From NCBI GenBank assembly GCA_026014515.1, contig JAOZIG010000457.1, positions 1 to 14,383 of the forward strand: a stretch of 14,383 bases of DNA, read 5' to 3'. This document shows, piece after piece, positions 1 through 6,310 of the stretch. The translations under genes and the position numbers were made by a program. How positions within the stretch are numbered: the stretch's first letter is position 1; each line of letters opens with the position of its first letter. The DNA is from Candidatus Bathyarchaeota archaeon. Its GTDB lineage: Archaea > Thermoproteota > Bathyarchaeia > TCS64. The notes beneath the pieces are model-generated. The model made no database searches. It saw only the letters and a program-made list of their open reading frames with translations, and was not told where the DNA came from.

Positions 1-1
1 A

Positions 2-991
2 CTAACCATCACACCAACCCAAGCATGGGACCCATACACCTCCCCAGCATACATCTACGACATCACCGCAAACCCAACAAGCCCATCACCAGCAGGCACC
101 AACATCACCCTCACAGCCCTAACAGACGACGACACATACCTAGACCAAGAAACCATCAGCAGTAGCATCCTCTACCAAGTAGGCTACCCCGGATGGGAAA
201 CAGGACAAACATTCGTACCCGACGAAAACAGCATACGCGAGATACTCCTCTGGATCAGACCATGGTTCACCAACACAGAAGTAACCATCACCCTCTGGAC
301 CGGACCAAGAGAAGACCCCGACAGCCTCCTACTAGGCACAACAACCCCACAGAACACCACCGTAGGCTTCTTCAAGATATACACCTACAGATTCCCAGAC
401 GCCATCCCACTCACACCCGGAGAAACATACTACTTCTACCCAGACGGAGACGTATGGGTAAAAGGATGCAACTTCTACAAATCAAGCACAGCAGAACTCT
501 ACCCACCCGGCACCAAAGTACCAGAAAACCCAGACTGGCACGGAGACCTATGGTTCAAAACATACGCCCAGAGAGACCTAGAATACAGCTACAGCTTTGA
601 CGAGAAAACCACATGGACCCCATGGAGCCAATCCAACACATACAAGTGGAACACCACACTCCTCGACACAGGTAACTACGCCATCTACGCGAAAGTCAAA
701 GACAACACAGTAGGCGGCACATCAGAGACATGGATGCCCCTAAACTATGAGCTAACACCACCAACCATAGAAACCGTAATCACACTAATCCAGCAACAGA
801 TAGACAACCAAGGCACAGCCAACAGCCTCATCTCACAACTCACAAACGCACAAAAAGCAATCGAAAAAGGCAACTACAAAACCGCAGACAACATCATAAA
901 CGCCTACATCAACTACCTAACCGCACAAAGCGGAAAAAACATACCCACCGACCTCGCAAACCTTCTCATCACCATCGCCCAAAACTGGTAA
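2..991 (+). CDS. C-terminal part of a secreted/surface protein with a jelly-roll-like domain and a FIMAH-like C-terminal domain (5' truncated by the window)
   Basis: An open frame without a start runs from the window edge to TAA at 989-991, giving 329 residues. Visible residues about 48-185 read as a beta-rich domain of the kind found in archaeal and bacterial surface proteins: a GQTFVPD strand, TEVTITLWTG, then LTPGETYYFYP and a conserved DLWFKTYA ending. An Ig-like segment follows (SYSFDEKTTWTPWS ... NYAIYAKVKDN). The last ~75 residues resemble the FIMAH domain of archaeal extracellular proteins: ETVITLIQQQIDNQG, then LTNAQKAIEKGNYKTADN, INAYINYLTAQSGK and LANLLITIAQ. Threonine, asparagine, tyrosine and tryptophan are abundant, as expected for an exported, glycosylated protein. 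The signal peptide would lie outside the window. There is no C-terminal membrane anchor or sorting motif, so attachment must be through another part or the protein is released. Domain calls come from motif recognition only. The ligand is unknown; a sugar-binding role is a guess. Confidence 0.8.
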   Translation, partial: LTITPTQAWDPYTSPAYIYDITANPTSPSPAGTNITLTALTDDDTYLDQETISSSILYQVGYPGWETGQTFVPDENSIREILLWIRPWFTNTEVTITLWTGPREDPDSLLLGTTTPQNTTVGFFKIYTYRFPDAIPLTPGETYYFYPDGDVWVKGCNFYKSSTAELYPPGTKVPENPDWHGDLWFKTYAQRDLEYSYSFDEKTTWTPWSQSNTYKWNTTLLDTGNYAIYAKVKDNTVGGTSETWMPLNYELTPPTIETVITLIQQQIDNQGTANSLISQLTNAQKAIEKGNYKTADNIINAYINYLTAQSGKNIPTDLANLLITIAQNW

Positions 992-997
992 AACCAA

Positions 998-1053
998 CCC
1001 CCCCTTTTATCCCCACACACCCACAGCACACCCATAAAAAGAAGAGGGGGGGG
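998..1053. terminator. C7/G8 inverted repeat downstream of the surface-protein gene
   Basis: Seven C at 998-1004 followed by TTTT can pair with AAAA (1037-1040) and the G8 run at 1046-1053. This leaves a GAAGA internal bulge and a loop of about 28 nt. It begins 7 nt after the stop codon, so the natural reading is a transcription-end or mRNA 3'-stability hairpin. No long T-tract follows it, so a stability element is as likely as a terminator. Confidence 0.4.
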
Positions 1054-1190
1054 TACCCGCAACCCAGATGAAAAACGCCCTATTTCAACTAAAACAACCC
1101 CAGAACAACCCAGATCAACCAATGATATGTGTTGAAAACCGTGTCCTTAACACGTTTTAAGCGACAAAAACGTCATGGTTGCCACTATTT

Positions 1191-1245
1191 TGATAAAAAT
1201 AAAAATAAACTAAACTGACTAATAGATCCGGGAAAACTGCTTCCC
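1191..1245 (-). terminator. Terminator of the cold-shock gene: short hairpin plus U-rich tract
   Basis: Read on the minus strand just past the csp stop codon, GGGAA-gcagtt-TTCCC (1245 to 1230) can form a 5-bp hairpin. It is followed after about 20 nt by a very T-rich stretch (1210 to 1191, pattern TTTATTTTTATTTTTATC). U-rich stretches are the main termination signal in archaea. The rest of the 257-nt gap 992-1248 holds no recognisable gene. An imperfect inverted repeat AAAACCGTGT/ACACGTTTT near 1135-1159 is the only other structure. Confidence 0.5.
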
Positions 1246-1248
1246 CGT

Positions 1249-1443
1249 CTACTCGATAACCTTTACGTTAACTGCTCTCGGACCCTTTGGGGAGTCCTCG
1301 ATCTCGAACTCTACCTTCTGCCCCTCACGAAGCTCAAATGCTCCGCCAAGCGCACTGTTATGAACAAAAACGTCCTCGTCCCGTCCATCAACGCCGATAA
1401 AACCGTAGCCCCTGTCGAGCCACCTCTTAACTGTACCTTCCAA
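1249..1443 (-). CDS. CspA-family cold-shock protein (single cold-shock domain)
   Basis: A 64-residue single-domain OB-fold protein that binds single-stranded RNA/DNA and acts as an RNA chaperone in the cytoplasm. Diagnostic motifs are all present: GTVKRW at the start, the RNP1-type strand GYGFIGV, the RNP2-type strand DVFVHNSAL, and EGQKVEFEIEDSPKGPRAVNV to the end. The length matches the family. The start is TTG at 1443: it is preceded by GAGGTGA with a 5-nt gap (minus strand, 1444-1455), and no better start exists before the conserved GTVKRW. A TATA-like box lies about 50 nt upstream. Csp proteins are patchily distributed in archaea and usually regarded as acquired from bacteria. The gene stands alone, divergent from the YbjQ-family gene and convergent with the surface-protein gene. 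Confidence 0.93.
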   Translation of the reverse strand: MEGTVKRWLDRGYGFIGVDGRDEDVFVHNSALGGAFELREGQKVEFEIEDSPKGPRAVNVKVIE

Positions 1444-1490
1444 CTATTTCACCTCTCTTGAAGATAAACTACCCCCACAACCACCCCACC

Positions 1491-1500
1491 CCATATAAAC
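1491..1500 (-). promoter_or_regulatory. TATA-like box of the cold-shock gene
   Basis: The minus strand reads GTTTATATGG. A start site about 25 nt downstream (near 1468) would give a leader of about 25 nt carrying the GAGGTGA Shine-Dalgarno site. Confidence 0.45.
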
Positions 1501-1597
1501 CCCCATGCTAAACCCACTAAATTTCCCCCACAACAGATAAGAAAACAAACAAACACCACCCCAAACACCTATCAACCATGCCCCGAAACCACATACT

Positions 1598-1936
1598 ATG
1601 TCAGAGCATGAGTTCAAGGTAACCACCACACCCACCGTACCCGGGTACAAAGTCACCCACGTATACGGCATCGTAAGCGGACTGAGCCCAAGAACAAGAG
1701 GAGTAGGAGGCGTCCTCAAAGGAGCCTTCCAGAGCATCGGAGGAGGAGAAATCACAGCCTTCACATCTGAGATAGAAAAAGCAAGAAGCGACGCTGTAGC
1801 CAGAGCCATCCAGAAAGCAAGACAGCTAGGAGCAAACGCAGTCATCGGACTAGACATAGAAACCAGTGACCTAGGAGAAAGCTACATCACACTTGTATCA
1901 GCAACAGGCACCGCAGTCAGAATAGAACCCGAGTAA
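1598..1936 (+). CDS. YbjQ/UPF0145 family protein
   Basis: A 112-residue protein of the YbjQ (UPF0145, 'putative heavy-metal-binding') family, whose members form small cytoplasmic oligomers and have no firmly established biochemical role. Family marks visible: TTTPTVPGYKVTHVYGIVSG at the N-terminus, GGGEITAFTSEIEKARSDAVARAIQKA in the middle, the signature QLGANAVIGLDIE, and an ATGTAV strand near the C-terminus. The length is close to the usual ~107 residues. The ATG at 1598 sits immediately before the conserved part. No clear Shine-Dalgarno or well-placed TATA box was recognised in the 154-nt divergent spacer. It is followed after 75 nt by the peroxiredoxin gene, which has its own ribosome-binding site. 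Metal binding is only the historic family label; the sequence here has no cysteine or histidine cluster to support it. Confidence 0.9.
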   Translation: MSEHEFKVTTTPTVPGYKVTHVYGIVSGLSPRTRGVGGVLKGAFQSIGGGEITAFTSEIEKARSDAVARAIQKARQLGANAVIGLDIETSDLGESYITLVSATGTAVRIEPE

Positions 1937-2000
1937 CCCAATTCCTAACTACTAATTACCTTTAAGAACACCAAATACCGATTTTAACCAAGCCTAAATA

Positions 2001-2014
2001 GGTGAAAACATTTG
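2001..2014 (+). promoter_or_regulatory. Shine-Dalgarno site that fixes the TTG start of the peroxiredoxin
   Basis: GGTGA at 2001-2005 lies 6 nt before TTG at 2012. This mirrors the GAGGTGA-5 nt-TTG arrangement of the cold-shock gene. A candidate TATA element (CCTTTAAGA, about 1959-1967) upstream would leave a leader long enough to include it. Confidence 0.5.
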
Positions 2015-2656
2015 GAAGAAACTAAAACACCAACCATCCCCCTCATCGGGGAGAAAGCACCAGAATTTGAAGCACCCACAACCCATGGAACACTCAGACT
2101 AAGCGACTACAAAGGAAGCTGGCTCATACTATTCAGCCACCCCGCCGACTTTACACCAGTATGCACAACAGAGTTCATAGCATTCGCAGAAATATACCCA
2201 GAACTCCAGAAAAGAAACACAGAACTACTAGGACTCAGCGTAGACAGCACAAGCAGCCACATCGCATGGGTAAGAAACGTAGAGGAAAAGATGGGCGTCA
2301 AGATACCCTTCCCCATCATCGCAGACCTAAACAAAGACGTATCCACGCTATACGGCATGATCCACCCAGCACAAAGCAAAACAGAGACAGTACGCTGCGT
2401 CTTCATCATAGACCCAGACCAAGTACTCAGAACAATACTCTACTACCCACTAACCACAGGACGCAACATGCAGGAAATCCTCCGCATAATCGACGCACTA
2501 CAGACAACAGACAAACACAAGGTAGCCACACCAGCAAACTGGAAACCCGGCGACCCAGTAGTAGTACCCCCACCCCACACCGCAGAAGCAGCCGAGGCAA
2601 GGGTCAAAGAAGGATACGACTGCAAAGACTGGTACCTCTGCTTCAAAAAGCTGTGA
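2012..2656 (+). CDS. Peroxiredoxin, archaeal Prx6-type with C-terminal cysteine pair
   Basis: A 214-residue thiol peroxidase that reduces hydrogen and alkyl peroxides. The peroxidatic cysteine is Cys51 in the universal PVCTTE motif (HPADFTPVCTTEF). Further family marks are LGLSVDS, the PFPIIAD strand, VRCVFIIDP and the YYPLTTGRN segment. The C-terminus carries Cys204 and Cys210 in GYDCKDWYLC. The five-residue spacing is the same as the resolving/C-terminal pair of the Aeropyrum pernix enzyme, which forms decamers. This supports the archaeal Prx6-like group rather than a bacterial AhpC. The start is TTG at 2012, chosen for its Shine-Dalgarno site; no ATG precedes the conserved region. Six nt downstream is a small winged-helix gene, so the two are probably co-transcribed. 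The electron donor is not identifiable here. Confidence 0.95.
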   Translation: MEETKTPTIPLIGEKAPEFEAPTTHGTLRLSDYKGSWLILFSHPADFTPVCTTEFIAFAEIYPELQKRNTELLGLSVDSTSSHIAWVRNVEEKMGVKIPFPIIADLNKDVSTLYGMIHPAQSKTETVRCVFIIDPDQVLRTILYYPLTTGRNMQEILRIIDALQTTDKHKVATPANWKPGDPVVVPPPHTAEAAEARVKEGYDCKDWYLCFKKL

Positions 2657-2662
2657 TCCACC

Positions 2663-2881
2663 ATGCCATGCGTAAGCCCTGACGGAAAACCATCAGAAAC
2701 AGGCATAATCACACTACAGGCTGTACAAGCCGGGGCAGACACCCCAGAAAAAATCCAAGAAACCACAGGAAACCCCATGTTCAAGGTCAGAGCAGGACTC
2801 AGAGACCTAGTAAACGCAGGATTCCTAGAACTCAAGGGCGGCAAATACAGCCTCACAGAGACAGCCCTAGACGCTCTCTAA
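2663..2881 (+). CDS. Small winged-helix DNA-binding protein
   Basis: 72 residues. The N-terminus (MPCVSPDGKPSETG) resembles short archaeal one-domain regulators that open with MPxVxxDG. The rest fits a winged helix: helix IITLQAVQAG, helix TPEKIQETTG, recognition helix FKVRAGLRDLVNAG, then the wing FLELKGGKYSLTETALDAL. It follows the peroxiredoxin by 6 nt on the same strand, so a role in controlling or sensing peroxide or redox state is plausible but unproven; only one cysteine (Cys3) is present. Its TAA stop overlaps the stop codon of the convergent transporter gene by 3 bases, and the T-rich terminator for this operon lies inside that gene. The specific DNA target cannot be read from the sequence. 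Confidence 0.75.
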   Translation: MPCVSPDGKPSETGIITLQAVQAGADTPEKIQETTGNPMFKVRAGLRDLVNAGFLELKGGKYSLTETALDAL

Positions 2882-4137
2882 ACCTTTTTTTCTTCTTTTT
2901 TACCGCCATCAGTACGCAGAACCAGTTCACCCACGATCAACTGATCCAAGGCATCACGAACATTCACCCCACCCTTAACAGGATAGGTTCCCACAAAATT
3001 ATCCCGCAAGACATGGAAAGGACCATCTCCCAGCTCATCACTCAACAAAACAGTAGCATCCTCCTCCACAATCATATTCGTCACAGTAATACCCCGCTTC
3101 CGCTCAAGCCCAGCAGCAGCATTCTCACGAACATACCACCGCTTGATACCATCACCATCCACATCAACAAAAATATAGAAAGGCGCACCCCCAAAATGCT
3201 CCGAAACACGCGAGTTCAACCCAGAATCATCCACAATAGGCAAAGCCACCCTGTGCTCCTCATGCTCCATAGGCTCAATATGCACCACCAAAGACTCCAA
3301 ACTAGGCACACCCCCACGCACCGCCTCCTCCACCAAGTGACTCAAACGATGCGCCTTATCAACATCAAGCCCCTCAGGCACCCTGATAGTAACCTCCCCC
3401 ATACAGAACGGACCACTACGCCTCATACGCACATGACGAGCCTCCACCACACCATGAACACCCTCCGCAAGCCGCTTCACCTCAAGCAAAGCATCAGGAT
3501 TCTCCACAGCATCAAGCAATACCAGCAAACCACTCCAACTAAGCTCTAACCCGACCCTGATAATGAGCACACTGATCAAGGCACCAGCCAAGCCCTCCAC
3601 CACAGGGTACCCAATCCATGAACCAAGAACACCCACGAGAACCACGCCACTGCTATAGACATCAGTCATAAAGTCCTCGCTCTGACTCTGAACCGCCTTA
3701 CTGTTAATCTCCTCACCAACCCTCCTCATATACCGAGCCAACCAGAGAAGCACAGGAACACTCAACCCAGCCGCACCCATGACAAACAAAGGCTCAGCGA
3801 GAGGAGTAGGGTCCAAGACTCTTCTACTGCTCTCAACCAGCATGAAACCACCAGTTATCAGAATAACCACAGCCACAAGAAGAGAAACCAGCGTCTCCAC
3901 CCGATAATACCCATAACTAAACCGCTCATTAGGCGGTCTACGGCTAAGTCTAAGCCCAGCATAGACAGCCACCAAGGAGACCAAGTCGGTTAACGAGTCT
4001 ACTGCCTGTGCCTGAAGCGAGACACTCCCAGACATGATGCCAATAATGCCTTTGATTACACCTAGTATGGCGACTACGATGAAACTGATCTTTGTGACTC
4101 GTTCTCCTTCGTCGAATACTGCTGGTGCGTTTTCCAT
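2878..4137 (-). CDS. Cation diffusion facilitator (CDF) transporter fused to a dinitrogenase FeMo-cofactor-binding-like domain
   Basis: 419 residues. The N-terminal ~210 residues form the CDF membrane domain (about six helices) that exports divalent metal in exchange for protons. Residues align with E. coli FieF with a constant +2 shift: Asp47 and Asp51 in VDSLTD (TM2) and Asp155 and Asp159 in SEDFMTDVYSS (TM5). FieF has His at the third position; here it is Asp, giving a D-D/D-D site of the type linked to Mn (and Fe) transporters. The cytoplasmic CDF domain follows (about 210-290; GVHGVVEARHVRMR ... SLVVHIEP). Residues about 293-400 (HRVALPIVDDSGLNSRVSEHFGGAP ... YPVKGGVNVRDAL) are a NifX/NafY-like FeMo-co-binding domain. 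The tail is KKEEKKV. The ATG at 4137 has a TATA-like box 26 nt upstream and no Shine-Dalgarno site, implying a leaderless mRNA. Confidence 0.93.
   Translation of the reverse strand: MENAPAVFDEGERVTKISFIVVAILGVIKGIIGIMSGSVSLQAQAVDSLTDLVSLVAVYAGLRLSRRPPNERFSYGYYRVETLVSLLVAVVILITGGFMLVESSRRVLDPTPLAEPLFVMGAAGLSVPVLLWLARYMRRVGEEINSKAVQSQSEDFMTDVYSSGVVLVGVLGSWIGYPVVEGLAGALISVLIIRVGLELSWSGLLVLLDAVENPDALLEVKRLAEGVHGVVEARHVRMRRSGPFCMGEVTIRVPEGLDVDKAHRLSHLVEEAVRGGVPSLESLVVHIEPMEHEEHRVALPIVDDSGLNSRVSEHFGGAPFYIFVDVDGDGIKRWYVRENAAAGLERKRGITVTNMIVEEDATVLLSDELGDGPFHVLRDNFVGTYPVKGGVNVRDALDQLIVGELVLRTDGGKKEEKKV
2885..2901 (+). terminator. T-tract terminator for the peroxiredoxin/winged-helix operon, inside the convergent gene
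   Basis: Directly after the TAA at 2879-2881 the plus strand has T7 (2885-2891), CTTC and T6 (2896-2901), a typical archaeal intrinsic termination signal. On the other strand the same bases encode the lysine/glutamate tail (KKEEKKV) of the CDF transporter. Confidence 0.55.
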
Positions 4138-4159
4138 GTTTGTTTATTGTGCCGTGGTG

Positions 4160-4167
4160 ATTTTAAG
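4160..4167 (-). promoter_or_regulatory. TATA-like box of the CDF transporter (leaderless mRNA)
   Basis: The minus strand reads CTTAAAAT, centred 26 nt upstream of the ATG at 4137, so transcription should begin at or next to the start codon. Confidence 0.5.
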
Positions 4168-4200
4168 TTAAGCTAAGAAAACATCATTGAATTATAGAGA

Positions 4201-4218
4201 TATTTAAATAATATAATA
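4201..4218 (+). promoter_or_regulatory. Promoter and candidate ArsR operator of the permease gene
   Basis: TATTTAAATA (4201-4210) is a perfect 10-bp palindrome that can also serve as the TATA element for the permease gene, giving a leader of about 20 nt. The 17 bases at 4202-4218 match 14 of 17 bases at 5910-5926 in front of the shorter arsR gene, suggesting one repressor serves both sites. Confidence 0.45.
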
Positions 4219-4252
4219 GATTAATTGGGTTTGAAACCAACAGGCAACCACC

Positions 4253-5299
4253 ATGACACTCATAAACCAAATGCTAACAAGCGGAATCGACACCCTCATA
4301 GAATACCTAACAGCCCACGTAATCCTCTGCCTCATACCCGCATTCTTCCTATCAGGAGCCTTCAACGCACTAATCCCAACACAAACCATCATCAACACCA
4401 TGGGCGGAGCAGCAAAGAAAACACTAGCCTACATATTCGCATCCACAAGCGGACTCATCATCGAGGTATGCAGCTGCACCATACTACCACTATTCGCCGG
4501 CATATGGAAAAAAGGAGCAGGATTCGGACCAGCCATCACCTTCCTATTCGCAGGACCCGGCATAACACTACTCAGCACACCCTTGACAGCCCAAGTACTA
4601 GGCACAAGATTCGCGGTAATCAAACTAATACTAAGCATCATCATGGCAATAGCCATCGGAGTAGCCATGGAGCTTACATTCCCCGAGACACGCGACCCCA
4701 CGAAACGAGACGGCTTCATCAAAGTAAAACCAACAGGAGAACGCAGCACACAACAGACACTACTATTCTTCGCAGCCTTAACCCTCATAATGATAGCAGG
4801 CACTGCCCCAGTGGACTTGTCACTAAAACTTGTCCTAGTCGCAGGCTTCACAATACTAACAGCACTACTAGCCAAGCGCTACTATGAACCAGATGAGATC
4901 AAGCAATGGATGCAAGAAACCATGGTATTCATGAAACAGATATTCCCCACACTACTCATCGGCGTATTCCTATCTGGTGTCCTTAAACCACTAATACCCC
5001 AGACACTAATCGCAGACCTAGCTGGACAAAACACCCTATTCGCAAACGTCGCAGCAGCACTTTTTGGAACAATCGCCTACTTCCCCACCTTGGTCGAGGT
5101 ACCTGTAGCCAAGATGTTCCTAGACCTAGGGATGCATGAAGGACCACTGATGAGCTACTTGCTAGTTGACCCCGGTGTCAGCATACAGACCCTACTAGTT
5201 GTGAATAACATCATCAAACCAAAGAAGACAATAATGTATGCCTTCTATATGCTAGCTATTGGAATCCTCATGGGTTACCTGTATGGACTCTTAATGTGA
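4253..5299 (+). CDS. ArsP-like permease (DUF318/UPF0718 family), metal(loid) or organoarsenical efflux
   Basis: 348 residues, about 8-10 membrane helices, no other domain. The first half holds the family core: EVCSCTILPLF (Cys73, Cys75), GIWKKGAGFGPAITFLFAGPGI. The second half repeats it in diverged form (LVEVPVAKMFLDLGM ... GPLMSYLLVDPGVSI), a pseudo-duplication in which the cysteine pair is lost. ArsP proteins with a CSC motif export trivalent organoarsenicals; other UPF0718 members have unknown cargo. It lies one gene away from a CxxC thioredoxin-like protein (coupled by end/start overlap) and faces an ArsR repressor, which supports a metalloid role. The ATG at 4253 has no Shine-Dalgarno site; the promoter at 4201-4218 fits a short leader. 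Exact substrate (methylarsenite, another metalloid, or a metal) cannot be decided here. Confidence 0.85.
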   Translation: MTLINQMLTSGIDTLIEYLTAHVILCLIPAFFLSGAFNALIPTQTIINTMGGAAKKTLAYIFASTSGLIIEVCSCTILPLFAGIWKKGAGFGPAITFLFAGPGITLLSTPLTAQVLGTRFAVIKLILSIIMAIAIGVAMELTFPETRDPTKRDGFIKVKPTGERSTQQTLLFFAALTLIMIAGTAPVDLSLKLVLVAGFTILTALLAKRYYEPDEIKQWMQETMVFMKQIFPTLLIGVFLSGVLKPLIPQTLIADLAGQNTLFANVAAALFGTIAYFPTLVEVPVAKMFLDLGMHEGPLMSYLLVDPGVSIQTLLVVNNIIKPKKTIMYAFYMLAIGILMGYLYGLLM

Positions 5300-5304
5300 T
5301 CAAA

Positions 5305-5538
5305 ATGAAAGACCTGAAAATACTCGGAACCGGCTGCCCAAAGTGCATGAAACTAGAAGAAATGGTACGCAGCCACGTTGCAGCTAATGGAATAGAGGCT
5401 GAGATCAGCCACGTAACAAACATAGACGAGATCATGGAATACGGCGTCATAATGACCCCAGCCCTCGTCGTAGACAACGAGATCAAGATAAGCGGCAAAC
5501 TACCAAGCGAGAAAGAACTAACAGAAGCATTAGCCTAG
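5305..5538 (+). CDS. Small thioredoxin-like protein with GCPKC active site
   Basis: 77 residues from the chosen ATG. It belongs to the archaeal/bacterial small redox-active disulfide group (thioredoxin_3, TM0996/MTH895-like): LKILGTGCPKC with the redox cysteines at 11 and 14, a helix, and the cis-proline segment VIMTPALVVDN. The start could also be GTG at 5296, overlapping the permease stop by 4 nt. I prefer ATG at 5305 because family members begin just before the KILGTGCPKC strand, and TGTGATC at 5295-5301 can serve as a Shine-Dalgarno site 5 nt upstream. It is translated with the permease and probably supplies thiols or reduces the metalloid substrate for it; such permease-thioredoxin pairs are common near arsR genes. 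It is followed 3 nt later by the stop codon of a convergent arsR gene. Confidence 0.9.
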   Translation: MKDLKILGTGCPKCMKLEEMVRSHVAANGIEAEISHVTNIDEIMEYGVIMTPALVVDNEIKISGKLPSEKELTEALA

Positions 5539-5541
5539 CTT

Positions 5542-5895
5542 CTATAAACCCATTTTTTTCGTTAATTCCTCACTGATTAACCTAGTCATCTCAGGGTCAA
5601 TGGCATCAATCACATTATAGATATGAGGATCAGTCACCTCATAGAACATCCTAATACCTTCACGACGAGACTTTATCAAACCAGCCTCCTCCAACAACCG
5701 TAGATGCCGTGAAACCGTAGGCTGACTCTGATCGATTAATGGCACTACCTCACACTGGCAAAGCTCTCCAACGCGCAGCATCTCAAGTATCCTGAGCCTG
5801 TTGGTGTCGCTGATTACCTTGAATATCCTTGTCTTAAACTCAAGGGTTCTCTCATCGGGTACATGAATATGTTCTTCAGCCAACTCATATGGCAA
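5542..5895 (-). CDS. ArsR-family metalloregulatory repressor (first of two)
   Basis: 117 residues with the ArsR/SmtB winged-helix fold. The metal-sensing motif ELCQCEV on helix 3 gives Cys46 and Cys48, the ELCxCD-type site that binds As(III)/Sb(III) or soft metals. The recognition region is QPTVSRHLRLLEEAGLIKSRREGIRMFYEV. Such proteins sit on operator DNA and are released when metal binds. The TTG at 5895 is the only usable start: a TAG in the same frame lies about 15 nt upstream and no ATG is near. No Shine-Dalgarno site is seen. A TATA-like TTTATTTAA about 30 nt upstream, inside an inverted repeat, suggests a leaderless, autoregulated transcript. It follows the other arsR by 24 nt on the same strand and converges on the permease/thioredoxin pair, its likely target. 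Confidence 0.92.
   Translation of the reverse strand: MPYELAEEHIHVPDERTLEFKTRIFKVISDTNRLRILEMLRVGELCQCEVVPLIDQSQPTVSRHLRLLEEAGLIKSRREGIRMFYEVTDPHIYNVIDAIDPEMTRLISEELTKKMGL
5553..5559 (+). terminator. T7 terminator of the permease/thioredoxin operon inside arsR
   Basis: T7 begins 15 nt after the thioredoxin-like stop codon. On the minus strand the same bases are the two AAA lysine codons in the ArsR C-terminus (TKKMGL). This repeats the arrangement seen at 2885-2901. Confidence 0.45.
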
Positions 5896-5905
5896 TACAT
5901 TATTA

Positions 5906-5931
5906 CTCTATTTAAATCATTAAATAAAGAG
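5906..5931. promoter_or_regulatory. Imperfect inverted repeat, candidate operator of the shorter arsR
   Basis: CTCT-ATTTAA at the left and TTAAATAAAGAG at the right pair as arms (two extra bases in the right arm) around ATCAT. It lies between the two arsR genes, overlapping the stop of one and the promoter of the other. Its core resembles the permease promoter at 4202-4218. Confidence 0.5.
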
Positions 5932-6288
5932 CCGAGAAAGCACATCCACATCAACAAGATTATAATAGACCCATTTCCCGCGTCGCTCGCTCTTCACCAC
6001 CCCTGCCTGCTCCAACTTCTTGATGTGATGTGATAGATTCGGCTGACTAATGCCCAAAGCGCCTGTTAATTCACAAACACACATCTCTCTAAAACCCAGC
6101 AACCTAACGATAAGTAGGCGTTTTTCGTCACCAAGCGCCTTGTAGTACTCTGATAAGCGTTTGATCCCATTTTCTTCTGCAAGTCTCTCTGATTGTACTC
6201 TGAGTTGGTTCTCGTATACTTCAATGTCTGGGGCGTCGCAAAAGTGTACTTTGAGTATTTCCTCTATTTTTTGTTCTGTAGTGCTCAT
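5920..6288 (-). CDS. arsR: ArsR-family arsenic-responsive repressor (second, with N-terminal extension)
   Basis: 122 residues. An N-terminal extension of about 40 residues (EEILKVHFCDAPDIEVYENQ..., one Cys at 17) precedes the ArsR domain. The domain has LGDEKRLLIVRLL, the sensing motif EMCVCEL (Cys70, Cys72) and the DNA-binding part GISQPNLSHHIKKLEQAGVVKSERRGKWVYY. The MCVCEL motif is the classic As(III)/Sb(III) site of ArsR. The ATG at 6288 has GAGGAG 7 nt upstream. It is divergent from the ACR3 exporter gene with a perfect inverted repeat between them, so it most likely represses both itself and the exporter. The role of the extension is unknown; its cysteine might add a third ligand. The two ArsR copies differ in sequence, so they are not a recent duplication. 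Confidence 0.93.
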   Translation of the reverse strand: MSTTEQKIEEILKVHFCDAPDIEVYENQLRVQSERLAEENGIKRLSEYYKALGDEKRLLIVRLLGFREMCVCELTGALGISQPNLSHHIKKLEQAGVVKSERRGKWVYYNLVDVDVLSRLFI

Positions 6289-6310
6289 TAGAAACTCCTC
6301 ACAGTCATAT

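Noticed and set aside
992..1248. Possible structured RNA gene or tRNA in the first intergenic region
   Set aside because: Only short hairpins that fit transcript ends were seen; there is no cloverleaf, kink-turn or conserved riboswitch core I could recognise.
4225..4887. 220-codon Thr/His/Arg/Asn-rich plus-strand frame over the permease gene, and similar frames at 193-600, 2161-2682, 3013-3549, 6726-7397, 8540-9013 and 9911-10345
   Set aside because: All are shadows of real genes in other frames, with low-complexity His/Arg/Thr/Asn composition caused by the base skew and no domain or ribosome-binding site.
5542..6288. Recent duplication giving two arsR genes
   Set aside because: The proteins differ in N-terminal length, in the residues around the CxC motif and in most other positions, and their putative operators differ.
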